From Chrysopilus asiliformis (lineage: Eukaryota; Arthropoda; Insecta; Diptera; Rhagionidae): 64,000 nt of DNA. The DNA is taken from positions 33,697,644 to 33,761,643 of the forward strand of contig OZ035963.1 of the NCBI GenBank assembly GCA_964034945.1, in the 5' to 3' direction. The position numbers were made by a program, and so were the translations under genes. Position 1 is the stretch's first letter; every line of letters begins with the position of its first letter. The notes under the pieces were generated by a model. That model was given only the letters and a program-made list of their open reading frames with translations, did no database searches and was not told the DNA's origin. Positions 10,950 to 21,773 of this stretch are shown here, piece by piece.

Positions 10950-11496
10950 AAAATTTTTGAATAATATGAATTTTTCGATCGATGCACAGTTTTCGCGAAA
11001 ACAGGAAAAAAGTATTCCGTTTGTATGGAATGGTGGGGAGGCACAAGTAATGGTCCGATTGGATTTTGATGTATGGATGAGTTATGTAGAATCCTTTTCT
11101 AAATACATTTTACCTTTATAAATCTTTCAATATGACTCATCGTTTTGGAGAAAATTGCAAAAAAACTGTTTCCATTGTATGGGGGAGGGATGAGGGAATG
11201 GTGCAATTTTGCTCGTTCAGAACTTTGGGAATGGTGATATTTTGCCCGTTCAAGAAGTTATTTACGAGAAACGCAACTATACAAAATTTCAAGTCTCTAG
11301 CTCAATCCTTTCGAAAGTTATGGTGTTCACGGGCGGACAGACAGACGGACGAACATGCAGAAATCAAAATCTTTTGTCATCCATAACACTCTGGAGTAGT
11401 TCATTTTTGTGCCTGATGATTGGTTTGATGCGTTACAAACGCTATACTAAATCTAATATACATATTTCTATATGATTTATCATATATAGTATAAAA
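10950..11496 (+). repeat. Family B modular repeat
   Basis: Order: gatgcacagttttcg, ttggattttgatgtatgga, gactcatcgttttgg, tttcaagtctctagctcaat, a short GACA/GACG tract (11332-11354), gatgcgttacaaacgctat and the tail agtataaaa. The same order occurs at 53177-54074 and in partial form elsewhere. It is related to family A through the ctagctc block and the gcgttacaaacg block. Confidence 0.75.
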
Positions 11497-11514
11497 ATTA
11501 TATTTGTTCAAAAA

Positions 11515-11580
11515 AACTTTGCTGCCCTCATATAGAGTATTTTACGATTGGCCCCTGGCAATTGTAGCTTTTATTATGTT
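11515..11580 (-). repeat. Inverted connector segment
   Basis: The reverse complement reads aacataataaaagctacaat followed by tgccaggggccaatcg and ctctatatgag. This is the same connector that opens family A copies and the segment at 36046. It sits directly after the family B copy at 10950-11496. Confidence 0.65.
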
Positions 11581-11584
11581 TTAC

Positions 11585-11905
11585 CAGGATTTGGACCCGG
11601 CTTTGCCCGGCTAAAAGCGTAAGTAAAATTCAGTTGGTTATAAATTAGATAGCCTAGAGTAGGGTGGTCCGTGCTTTTCTTTAAAGTCGGAAAATGGTCT
11701 TAAAAAATCAACAAAAAGAGATCAAATTCCAGCATTTGTATTCGGATTCACTCTACCCCCTCCCCTGACTCCTCTCACCTCTCGGGTTACTATCCAATAT
11801 AGCTAAAACCACGCCAACAACAAACATCCATGCCAAATTTCAGGTTAATCGGTTCAGTAGTTTCCCCGCGAAAGAGTAACATAGAGGGAAAACTAAGTTT
11901 CGAAA
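11585..11905 (+). repeat. Short element with acccggctttgcccgg head and retro-type tail
   Basis: The head ggacccggctttgcccggc resembles the word acccggcgttgctcgg at 27307. The tail ccaaatttcaggttaatcgg, ttcagtagtttcc is a common ending of short insect retroelements or Helitron-like repeats. No target duplication could be fixed. Confidence 0.45.
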
Positions 11906-13375
11906 TCACTTTACTCCCTCCCCTTACTCACCCCATCCACCGAGCTACTTTTCCGTATGCCTATGTTGGAACCAGAACTTGTGTAAGTAGTTATACTTAA
12001 AGAGAGGTGTATTGTGTCCTATAATTTACTAACGCTGGAGGGCTTTTTTTTTTTTTTTATTTGACTTAAAAAATCAGAATTTAACATCCTACCCAAGGAC
12101 CCATTACCCCTTAATCCGCCCCTGCAATAAGTGTTGCAAAAGAGTTTGCATTTTACTGAATGAAAAGTTTTTTTAAATAATTAAATTTGTTTTTTTTTTT
12201 AATCTGAATGATACTTTTGACTGGGCTGAAGAAGTTATTCGAATCGAAATACTAATTTAAGAAAAGTGCGTGAAACCTGACGGAAAGGAGAAAATCACCA
12301 TAGAGGACAACTGGTTTTCTTTTATAAATTAGAACTTATAGTCCATACTGTCATATGGTGATCACTTGGAAAGAATATGAAAGAATAGAAATCCAGAAGT
12401 TTCAGAGAACCACACGTCGCGTGAGCGGGTTTATCACCTTTGCGAGGGTCGTTGAAAATGATTGGCCATGTTGGTAGAAAATTTTTGACTTGGTTATAGG
12501 AGCTACACACATATATTATTATAGAACAGGAGACCAACCTAATAATATTGGGTTCCAATATTCTTGGTTGCACAGAAGCGCTTTCAAGTCGCGCATTCCG
12601 ACGGGTAATTTATGGCACCCCGGGCTCATATAAAACTATCTTCTTATTGTTGTTGTAAGGTATAGGCAAAGAACCTTGAATTCCGACTACCGATGAATCG
12701 ATAGAAAAATTTGAGGGGAGTGGGAGGTTTTTGAAATCGACTTCTGACAACATCTTACATCTCACCTCTTTAGTTTTATGATTTTTCATTTCATATTCAC
12801 AATCCACAGATCCGTTGTTTTTTTTCACTGAATTTTGTTGAACAAGAAATTTATGGACATTATCGTTGTTATTGGATCGAAACAGCTTCTTGTGTTGTTG
12901 TTAAATCAGCTCCCAAGACTAATTTTTTGGGCATAAAATGCTAATTTGGAATTCCTGGTCAACGCCAGAATAACTTAGTTCAATGGTGTCAAAGAACAAG
13001 TTGATATATTGTAAAAAAAATAAATAATAAACGATTCAGTCGCAACCGGATTGAATGCTAAAACCGATATGTTTGGCACAGAGTATGAATACGATTTTTC
13101 GTGCCATTTGCATGGATGACACTTTTAGAATTTATGTGATTAAAAATTGATTTTTTTCTTTCGTACAAATCATTTTTAAGTAAATAAACTATTTTTTTGT
13201 TTTCATAAGATTTCTTTATTCGTATGTGGGTGGAGACGAATTTTTTTGTAGACATTATATTAGTAAAACCGACTACCACAGAAAGTGAAGGATATGCAAA
13301 ATCGAATGGCCAAGAGAACAAGTAAATAATTTCCAAAATACCTTTATAGAATGTTCAAAAATGTATTCAGGTATG
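11906..13375. other. Gene-free stretch
   Basis: A minus-strand open frame at 12610-12828 has a fairly protein-like composition but no motif I recognise, and no partner exon is evident. The plus strand around 12330-12600 is comparatively GC-balanced. I make no functional call for either. Confidence 0.4.
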
Positions 13376-13720
13376 AGGCTCGGGTTTGTTAATAAGCAAA
13401 ATTGCCACATCTGGATTAAGATCAATCCGCAAGAGACCCTACTGACTCCATTTACATCCACAAATATGTATGTACCTTCAAAAAAAGTTCTTCGAAAAAG
13501 TGACCGGAGCTCTCGTTGCAAACAATGAAGATCATTTATGATTTTTTGTTTGAAAATATGAATGAAATTGATCCATATGGGATGTGGTTTCAACATGATG
13601 GCGTTACGCGCCATTCGGCTACCGCAACCATTATTTTATGGAAACCAAAATTTGGCGTAAGGCTGATTGTACCTGACAATTGACTTCCATAGTGCGAAGT
13701 TGCGAAAAAAAGAAAATTAT
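13376..13720 (+). pseudogene. Decayed DD41D (rosa-like) mariner transposase
   Basis: Translating the plus strand gives LGFVNKQNCHIW near 13378-13413 and GMWFQHDGVTRHSATATI near 13579-13632. These match the spacing region and the catalytic WFQQDGATCHTA block of the transposase better preserved at 38493-38879. Stops and frame changes lie between them (about 13530-13565) and after VPDN near 13680. A conserved glutamine is replaced by histidine in WFQHD. The long minus-strand frame over the same bases is a shadow. No terminal repeats were found. Confidence 0.75.
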
Positions 13721-13959
13721 ATTTTCTTGGGTTCCCCCCAACTAACTTTTTATAAGAAATATTTTATGATACTTTTCCGAACAGTTCAGCAGATATGGCC
13801 ATTTTCCTAAAAAACGTACATTTATCCACTTTTCTTACGTAACTAAACCACATATGATGAAAAATTGGATATTTATGTTACAAAGAAAAATTTGAAAACT
13901 CGATAACTAAAATTTGGCACCAACAAGTTTTTACAAAAGTTAAACCCCGTTTGAAAATG

Positions 13960-14090
13960 ACAAAAACACAATTCAACCACTCCTTTTTCCCTCCCCCATA
14001 CACATACCATAGATTCTTGTAATTTTCTCGAAAACGGTACACTTTTACAAAAAGTCGTGTTGTAGTAATGTCGGGTTTCACGAAATTTTT
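13960..14090 (-). repeat. Family B fragment
   Basis: On the plus strand the words cactcctttttccctccccc and cgaaaacggtac recur in other B copies (4680, 39290). No tract or tail is present. Confidence 0.4.
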
Positions 14091-14780
14091 AGCGACTGCT
14101 GACTCGATTTAGGGGGCGAATTTCAAGCATAAAGACCGGAATACAATTGGCCCGACACAACATTTACGACGACAGATTACGGCGGCAAAGATGTCCACCA
14201 CATACAATTCCGCACACTCTGTTCACTGATATATACTACTAGATCACGCCATTTGCTATCTCAAATGGACCACTGAAACGTCAAAAAGTTCTACCGAAAA
14301 AAAGGGACGAAGCTAGTAATTCTGGGAAATTAAAATTCTGGAAAAAAATGCTTATGCAGGTCCCCGACGGAATATTATTCAATCCCTATACCGATTATTC
14401 ATGTTAATATTCAGAGCTGCCACTGTACATTAATATGCAATTCCCTAAACCGTGTATAAGTCTTATGAGTTCGACGTAAAACATATAATTCAAGTGTTAT
14501 TGAGTTGGTTGAAACGAACGTTTGGCATCACTAAAATTATAAGACAAAATGAGACAACCATAGTCACGCTGTCCCATATTTTTGGCATGGAATTGTTCGA
14601 GTGCCGCGATCTAGAGTAGGATATCTGTGACTCTGTTGTTCTAAACGTCATTTGTTTGTTTTTTTTTTTTTTTTGATTTTGACAATGCGACGGTGAGTCA
14701 CATATACCATTCTTTTGTTACCAACCCATAAAATTTCAATTTGAGTTAATTGTGTTTTGCGCTTAAAGAGGCTCCTAGCT
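14091..14780. other. Gene-free stretch
   Basis: A less AT-rich block lies at 14110-14300, without recognisable motifs. The words tttcacgaaattttta and tcgatttag are shared with 14765-14815 and 49870, hinting at a dispersed repeat. Confidence 0.4.
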
Positions 14781-15010
14781 CGATTTAGTGGTCGCTAAAA
14801 GTTTCGTGAAACTCGCAGTAAAATATCTCATTTCAAATTGAATTTGCTTAAATAAGTCGACCTCATACTTTCCCCTTCTTTTCAAGCTTTCTTTAAAAAT
14901 GATAAAAATTGATCTACACACGATTGGAACCCGGGTCCAACAGATTGTAACCCGAGAGACATAACGACTGAGCAACGAATACTTATAACGTTCGGTGTTT
15001 AAAATGAATA
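14781..15010 (-). mobile_element. Probable tRNA-derived SINE
   Basis: The reverse complement has ttgctcagtcg (plus 14965-14975), fitting a polymerase III A box apart from one purine position, then ggttccaatcg (plus 14921-14931), fitting a B box with one mismatch. The two are about 33 bases apart, as in a tRNA head. The sequence between, including ctcgggttacaatctg and gacccggg, is anticodon-arm-like but does not fold as a clean tRNA. An unrelated body of about 130 bp follows. A decayed tRNA pseudogene is the alternative. Confidence 0.5.
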
Positions 15011-15539
15011 TAGCTACAAAAAAATCTATCAAAATTGAAATATTCAAAATTTAATTTGACAGATCAAACAACAAAGTCATTTAAATATAATTTTATCAGT
15101 TAAATTTGAATGACTGAATGCTGCAGCGAAAAAAATTCTAGCAAATTAACTTCGAGTAGATTTTTGGGTGAGTTCAAAACCTCATGCGGAAATTTTTTTT
15201 AAACATAAGTTCTACTATAAAATTCTAATTTTTTCTACTGTTTATCTTTTTTTGAACCGATTTGGATCAAACTTTCAAAAGAGCCTTCCAGCTTTAAGGA
15301 TCGAGAAAGCTGTAAAAGGCCTCGCCATTCCGAACAGTACGCTACTTTCTTAGCACTTACTATCTTTTTGCTTTACATAAGCCCCAGTTTGTGGTGAACT
15401 AACTTTAGGATAGGCCTTGTAGAGGCGAGTTTCGCATTAAATCGCCACTGTCTGGCCAAGCGGAGCCCAAGCTGGAGCCAAGCAGTGGCGAAGCTGAGGC
15501 AAGCGGTGGAAAAGTTGTTAAGAATGGGATTCTATATAA

Positions 15540-15670
15540 CTCCATCATACATCACAATTCAAATCCCTCTCGCCCATACAAATGGAAATGGTTTTTGCAA
15601 TTTTCTCGAAAAAGGTTCAATTTTTCGAAATCGCGTTTTATAAGGTTCTGTCGGGCGATAACAGTTTTCG
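15540..15670 (+). repeat. Family B fragment
   Basis: Contains ccatacatcacaattcaaat-like wording, cccatacaaatggaaatgg, ttttctcgaaaaaggttc and a broken end. It is similar to the 39290-39430 segment. Confidence 0.4.
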
Positions 15671-15756
15671 GAATAAGTCGAACTTACAAGCTATTGTTAT
15701 ATACCCACGAACACACACTCAAATACATACATGCACAGCCACAGACATCTCGGCAG

Positions 15757-16385
15757 GCCAGCAAGTGAATGTTCAACTGAAGTGCAAGTGAACATTGTGT
15801 GAGTAGTTCAGAATGTCGCAAAGAAAGAGATACATAAAGTCAAATGCGCGGTAATTTTTTTTTCTTCACTGTGGTGAAGGAACAGTTAGCCGAAGGTGAA
15901 TTTTTATCAAAAGTGAGCAAATAGGAAGTATTTTAAGAGTGATATGCAAGTAATCGATGCTGAGAAAGTCAAATATTTTGATTTGGAGACAAAGAATGAA
16001 ATAAATAAAATTATCTTTTTACATTTTCAGGTTTCGGACAAACAAATTTATTAAATATGTTAACCCAAAACTCTCGAGTACGACTCGCTATTGGCGAAAA
16101 TTTAATGCTACAAAGGTATTTCTGGGAAAAGTTGGTGAAATTACTTGGCAGTTTGAATAAAATAATTCACAATAGTTGTTTTAAACAATTACTTGATCTT
16201 CATCTAGCATTCACTCTAATAATTCACTTAATCTTCAGTTTTACATTATCCGATGGAGAAAATTTGACACCATTATAGACACGTCTAGTGAGTCGTAGGT
16301 GAATTCACAAGTGAATGTTTCGTTCATCCAAGTGAATCGCAACGAATCGCTAGTGAATCACTTGACAATCACTTGGTCTGCTGGG
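15757..16385. mobile_element. Candidate MITE with CCAGCA ends and AAGTGA arrays
   Basis: The left end ccagcaagtgaat and the right end cacttggtctgctgg are inverted with a 5 base offset. Both flanks of the interior carry many AAGTGA/TCACTT words (15760-15800 and 16285-16380). No target duplication is clear and there is no coding sequence. Confidence 0.4.
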
Positions 16386-16395
16386 CTGAGGCGGA

Positions 16396-16841
16396 TTCAT
16401 CGAACTAAGACCGTGTCTCCACTTGGGATTTTTCATCGCAGAGATTTTTGATTGACCAATCAGAGCTCGAGTTGACGGCGATAAAAAATCCCAGAGATCA
16501 TGAACTCTTGCAATTGCAAAATTTGATGGAATTTCCCTATTCAAGATGGCGGAATCTAAATTCCCCCGACAATTTGTTGGGAAAATAACTAATTTTTACA
16601 AACAATACGATAGACAAGCTTTGGAAGAGAATATTTAACATTAAGCTTCTTCGTTTCGCCTGCTTTTCTTTGTTTCTAATATTTTGCAATAACTATGACG
16701 AGTTATTTTAACTTCAAAGGCATGCGAAGAAATGAAATTCCATGAAATATCTCTGCCCAGGTGTCAAAGAAATCTCATTGCGGTGAGATATTTCTTGGGA
16801 TAAAAAATTGTTAATCAAGACGCAGTGTAAGTCGGATATAC
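16396..16841. mobile_element. MITE family F, copy 1
   Basis: An inverted-orientation relative of 61231-61913. Shared blocks include gggatttttcatcgcagaga, ttgattgaccaatcagagct, ccgacaatttgttggg/cttgtcgggag, gacaagctttggaagag, aggtgtcaaagaaatctca and aatcaagacgc. The ends are imperfectly inverted (taagaccgtgtct and gacgcagtgtaa). There is no protein. Confidence 0.75.
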
Positions 16842-18836
16842 TATATGTTTCCGGGACTTGCGGGGTTCGTTATATTTTCAATTTTTAAAGTGATTAAAAC
16901 CCTTTCTTTATGTAAGAAAGGTAAAAAGTTTAAAAAAAAACCGTCTGATCAAAAAATATTCATCTTGTAATGACAAATAACTTGTCCCAAGACACCAGAG
17001 AGGTCAGAATGCCAAATAAAAGTTTTCGTCTGGCCGTTTTTAATCATTAATTTTAAACTTTAAGTACCGTTATATTAAAAACCAGATGCGACAGAGCAAA
17101 ACTTTTTACCGGAGTTGTGCTTAGCGACCCCTAATTAGTCTAAAAAAATTTAGCAGGCCGAAAGTCTAGTGTTGGCTATAACACAGTACAATTAAATGCT
17201 TGAAAGAAATATTCAACTTCATAAGCAGATTTCTTTTGATCGTCAGATTTTCCAATTCACTAAGTTTAAGAATAGGTCAATTAAACTGGTTCCGTTTATG
17301 AAAGTTTATTACTTTTCTTTTTCAAAGTAAAATTCTTTAGTGAAAGTGCGTGAAATTGATACGACTGATTCTTTTCTTGCGGCACAGGGCTAACAAAAAA
17401 CCTAACAAAAAAAAAGAAGTTTTCATTCATGAGAGGCAGACTAATGAAATAGTTTTAGGGACAGGAATTTCATTGACCTTAACGTACAGCAGTACAAAAA
17501 ACTCTCTTCAAAGGTAGTTTGGCTATTGTTAGCTTTTCAAATAAACGAAATATTTATGACTCCCTGATGTAACCACAATGAAAATATTTATGGGAGTTCG
17601 TATTTAGATATCCTTCAGGTGTTGTTATTATACACCTTTTCTACTACATTCTCGTTGCAACATCCTTGGAGACTGGTGCAGTGAATAATTTATCATTGGT
17701 GTCTCGCCAGGAAGCACATTTAATGTTTTTTTTTTATCCATTAGGGGTTCCTAACGATGATATGACAATTACAAAGTTAAGGGATTCACCTGTTTCACGG
17801 TCCAATCAAACAAAGTATATTTTTTTTTAAATTCACGAAGCCGACACAATTGGCGTTTTGAATCATGGAAATTATCACGGTTCCAAATTAAATTATGTTT
17901 AAAAAGCCATTGAATTATCTATAGTCTGTAAAGAGCTAATCGCGTTTTAATCTCGATAAACAAACAGTGCATACTTAACCTTTTGTACCCATAAGTAAAA
18001 TGTTTACACCGAAAAGTCTCCTCAAAGAAGGATAATCACGTAAGCTCCCTAAAGAAGGCAAAAATTCCCGCAAATAATTTTGTCACAGATACAGCCGTTA
18101 ACGGGCGCTGTAAGTATAAAAATGTATGTATTATGACTACGCAAAGCGTCTGTATATTCAACGAATGAGAAATTGATTATACGGGTATTTGTATTTGTGC
18201 GAGTATATGTTTATACATAAAATAGCAATTGACTGGGCATAATTCCTCTTGATCCAATTTAGTTGAACGATCAAAAATCAAAACGTAATCACGATGTTAT
18301 AGTATAGATATTGGTAACGAGACTAAGTACAAACAAATTCAGAAAATCAACACAGCATACTAGCAACTTTCATTTGATTACAACTGTTGGCTTTTTTTTG
18401 TAATTTTGTAATTTTAATACGACATTATATATTTTTCACGTTTTACCTTTGAATATATGTAGATGAGACAGTATCTATACTTGTTGCTTGTAGATATATT
18501 TTTTCAAGGGATTGAAAAAAATCGTAACGTTATACATTTCGTTGAGTAGCAAAATTCAAATTTTATTTCGCTATGTTATTTTCTTTCGCATCGATAACAA
18601 ATATCATTTCGTTAAGCATTGTATTAAAACCAAAAAAAAAATAAAAAATTGCACAAACAGTTCATTTATCACAAAGTAATTAAGTTCAGATTCAGTCCAT
18701 AAAAATAAAAATAATAAGGCATAACAAATGCGGGCATATCCAAATTTTTATTTCATTTTAAAGAATCTTGTGGTGCAGATTTTTAAACATTCTGTGAATC
18801 GGTTCGGCCTTTTAATCATTCGAAAAATTTCTACTA
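16842..18836. other. Gene-free AT-rich stretch
   Basis: Holds one hairpin (ctttctttatgtaagaaagg near 16903) and otherwise nothing I can assign. The word acctttcttacataa, inverted here, recurs at 58342. Confidence 0.5.
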
Positions 18837-18995
18837 CACGCAGAGAAAAAAATAGTATATCTAACTATTTTATAATCATCACTATTTCTAAAATAATTAA
18901 TTTAAATTACAAAAACAGTCAACTTAACCACAAAACAGTATAAATTTTACTACTAAGTAGTTCGATTTTGACTATTTTTGTAATTGAAATGAACT
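18837..18995. mobile_element. Fragment of the MITE family seen at 10094
   Basis: Begins TA then cacgcagagaaaaaaatag and continues with taactattttataatca, aaataattaattt and ttgactatttttgtaattg, which match the interior of 10094-10537. Only one terminus is present. Confidence 0.65.
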
Positions 18996-20036
18996 GTGAC
19001 AGATTCACCTTCGGGTAATTACAATTTTTACATAAAAAAATTACAGCAGCTTTTTCACTACCTCAAGAAATTTTTTCTGAATAACACTGCGAGGTGTTTA
19101 CTTTCAGCTATATTTTGAGGCGGTGTTAATTTGTCCCCGGATTTTTTCGTGAGTGTAATAAAATGAAATTTGCCTTGATATGATTAGTATCATAGCGTTA
19201 ATTGTTCGTGAGGTTTTTTGACTTAAACTTTTAAAATAATTGTCATAATAACTTGATAAGCTACTGTAAAAAATATCTATGTTAGTAACTTGTTGATGGT
19301 TTCCAGTTGAAAGTTGTTCTCATTGTTATGCTTACACTAGTTAAAAAGCTACATTTAATATTTAAATGTTACGAGACTTTTTATATGAAACGATAATTGT
19401 ACGATCACTGAACAATTCAAAGATATATGATCATCCGTCGATGGTAAAAATAAACGCGATATTATGCTAAAGTGGCGGTATTTTTTAACAGAATACCTAA
19501 AGCCTTTATAGAAACAGAAAAAGAAATAGAAAAGACTGAATCCATCGGTTCGAAAGAATAAACCGATCCAAAGAGACATTAATTATTGAATTCGGTTCGG
19601 CAAAGAAGATTCCTAATGATAACTTATGACCCGTATTAGAATCTCAGATTGCTACCGTGTGACGCTTAGGTTAACTCGTGTTTATTGCCATATAGGCGCT
19701 CAAGAATACAAACCTAAACGTAGTGGTTGGCTAATACATCTATATGCAAATGCTGCAAGATATGTATTCGAATAAAAGAGCGAAAAGAATCTAGTCGAAT
19801 CCAATCATACGTTTAAAATACAAAAAGCATTTAATAGATCTGGTTTGATGTAAGCTAGCTTGATACTTAAATATGTAGAATTTTACTACTTTATATCGGC
19901 AGCTAAATAAGAAAGTCTTCTCTTAAACGAAACAAAGAAAAACTTTATTTTGAAGTTGAGGTAATCAAAATTTATGGAATCATTTTTAGAAATTCTCTTT
20001 ACTATTACAGTAAAACTTATACTGCCAACAAAAAAC
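18996..20036. other. Gene-free AT-rich stretch
   Basis: No recognisable coding, TIR or tandem structure. Confidence 0.5.
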
Positions 20037-20039
20037 ATT

Positions 20040-20875
20040 CACCTCTATTCTTGAATACGGCGTTACGTTCAATTACTCGATTTGTGTTCGATCGTGAGCA
20101 ATCGGTATTCTTGAATACGCAGTATCTATCAACGTTCGATTTGGAATAACGCATTGCAACGCATTCGATTATTGTTATTCTTCAATACGCCGGGAGCACT
20201 TTTTTGAGGTTAAATCACTCACTTCAAATTTCTCGCGTTTCATTTACGTTTGAATTCGGTGTTTACAAAAATGTAAGGTAAATATTATATGTTTAAATGA
20301 AAGATTTTAACAGTGAATTCTTAAAATAGGAGTGCAAAGAAAAACACTACAAACAAAGACTGGTTTGCATTTTTAATTTCAAAAATGACAAACAATCCGG
20401 ACATTGCCAAGGGGTATACGAGGAAGTCGCCGATAGAGATGAATTTATTGTGGGAGGAAATTCAATATATTCGACCGGAACCGGAAATCTTTTTTGAATC
20501 TACAAAATTGCAAATAAAAATCTATGAGATTCCCAGTATTTGTATGCACTTACGCTTCATCGGTTAAGTTCATCAAATCTGAAGAGTGTTTTAGAAAATT
20601 TCTTTGCTGGCGTAACGAATTCAACTCCTCTTGTCTCAATAAATGATACATCAGTGTAGAATCCATGGCTACTGAAGCAAATCACTTCAAACACTTCATT
20701 TTTATTCAAAATTAAGAACAAACAATCGAATCAGCTGATGTTTGACGCGTTGCATTGCGATACTTTATGTACCAAACGCGAAGCTCCCGGCGTTTTCCAG
20801 AATACCAATTGCGTAGCGAATCGAATCGAACGCGTTACGATTTTGCTCCTAACGCCGTTTTCAAGAATAGAGGTG
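20040..20875. mobile_element. Harbinger-like element, TIR CACCTCTATTCTTGAA
   Basis: The ends CACCTCTATTCTTGAATACG and their inverse (one mismatch) are flanked by the direct triplet ATT (20037-20039 and 20876-20878). A second inner inverted layer uses attcttgaatacgc-like words and cgcattgcaacgc / gcgttgcattgcg. It contains the SANT-like ORF at 20385-20567. The 3 bp duplication and that ORF together favour PIF/Harbinger. Confidence 0.7.
20385..20567 (+). CDS. Small SANT/zeste-like ORF within Harbinger-like element
   Basis: A 60-residue frame starting MTNNPDIAKGYTRKSP, followed by LLWEEI. The pattern asparagine-x-aspartate-hydrophobic-alanine-lysine-glycine followed by leucine-tryptophan resembles the start of Myb/SANT or zeste-type DNA-binding proteins that accompany PIF/Harbinger transposases, where they help bind the element ends. 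The frame then leaves the expected pattern (after about residue 27) and stops, so this looks like a truncated copy. The assignment rests on a short motif only and could be coincidence. It lies well inside the TIRs at 20040-20875. Confidence 0.4.
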   Translation: MTNNPDIAKGYTRKSPIEMNLLWEEIQYIRPEPEIFFESTKLQIKIYEIPSICMHLRFIG

Positions 20876-20878
20876 ATT

Positions 20879-21402
20879 GACTATATGAATGATATGAATG
20901 ACCGTAGATATTGTTCGATCTTATACCCTCTACGTCCCTTGTGGAACTCTCAGTCTCTTCAAACGAATTGCTTATATGAGTAACAAAATTGTTTGATAAC
21001 TAAAATATTATAATCCCAACTTTTCCATTTTCCAAATACAGTATTTCAAATTTTTCGTTTATATAAATTGTTGTCTAAAGTTTTCACATTCCTCAAAATT
21101 TTCATATCTAATTTCGTGAATTTGACGAAATTACTAATTTGGACCAAGCAGGATTTATGTCAACCCTGACTTTAGCGGTTGACATATGAGGCGTTTAAAG
21201 TAAAAGTGGCCCAAGCAACATAATCGACCTTTTGGAGCTTTTCCACGTTGAAGAAAAAATTTTGAGTGGTCTTTATTACTCGATGTTAAAATGTTCTATT
21301 GTGCATCTAAACATTTTTATCTAAAAACTGACTTGCAATAATAGTTCAAACACAAAAAATTTCACAATTTCGAAATGTGGATTGGACCACTTTTGCTTTT
21401 AA
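20879..21402. other. Gene-free stretch
   Basis: Nothing recognisable between the Harbinger-like element and the next MITE. Confidence 0.45.
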
Positions 21403-21770
21403 AGCCTGAGTTACATGGCGACGACAGCGACACCACAAGCCCACCAAAGTTTGAAAATTGAACTTTTGTCGCGACGACATCGAATGACAGTTGAATTGTT
21501 TGGTTAGGTCAACTGTGTTTGAGTTGCTCTCTTTTGGTGAAAAATTGACAATTTTATCAAAATGCAGAAATTCTCCATAGTAGCATATAATAATATTTTC
21601 TTTACTTTCTGCACTCTCATCTTTTACTTTCAAAAAAATTTGTTAGGTTATGGGATTGTTTGTCGCGTGCTCGCAGCTCTGGTAATGTAACTTGTATGAC
21701 GATAACGACAATGTCGCGCGACTCTCGTCGATGTCTCGTGTCGCCTTGTCGTCGCAATGTAACTCAGGCT
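21403..21770. mobile_element. MITE, TIR AGCCTGAGTTACATGGCGAC
   Basis: The left end AGCCTGAGTTACATGGCGAC and the right end (inverse of AGCCTGAGTTACATTGCGAC) are flanked by TAA on both sides (21400-21402, 21771-21773). A longer reading gives a TTAAA direct repeat with ends GCCTGAG. The subterminal region has CGACGAC/GTCGTCG repeats. The interior frame at 21346-21633 is non-coding by appearance. Confidence 0.75.
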
Positions 21771-21773
21771 TAA

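Noticed and set aside
13273..13614. 113-codon minus-strand open frame
   Set aside because: The opposite strand encodes recognisable DD41D transposase motifs, so this is a shadow frame.
14921..14975. True tRNA gene
   Set aside because: A and B box-like words are present but the arms do not fold into a complete cloverleaf. A SINE head or pseudogene is more likely.
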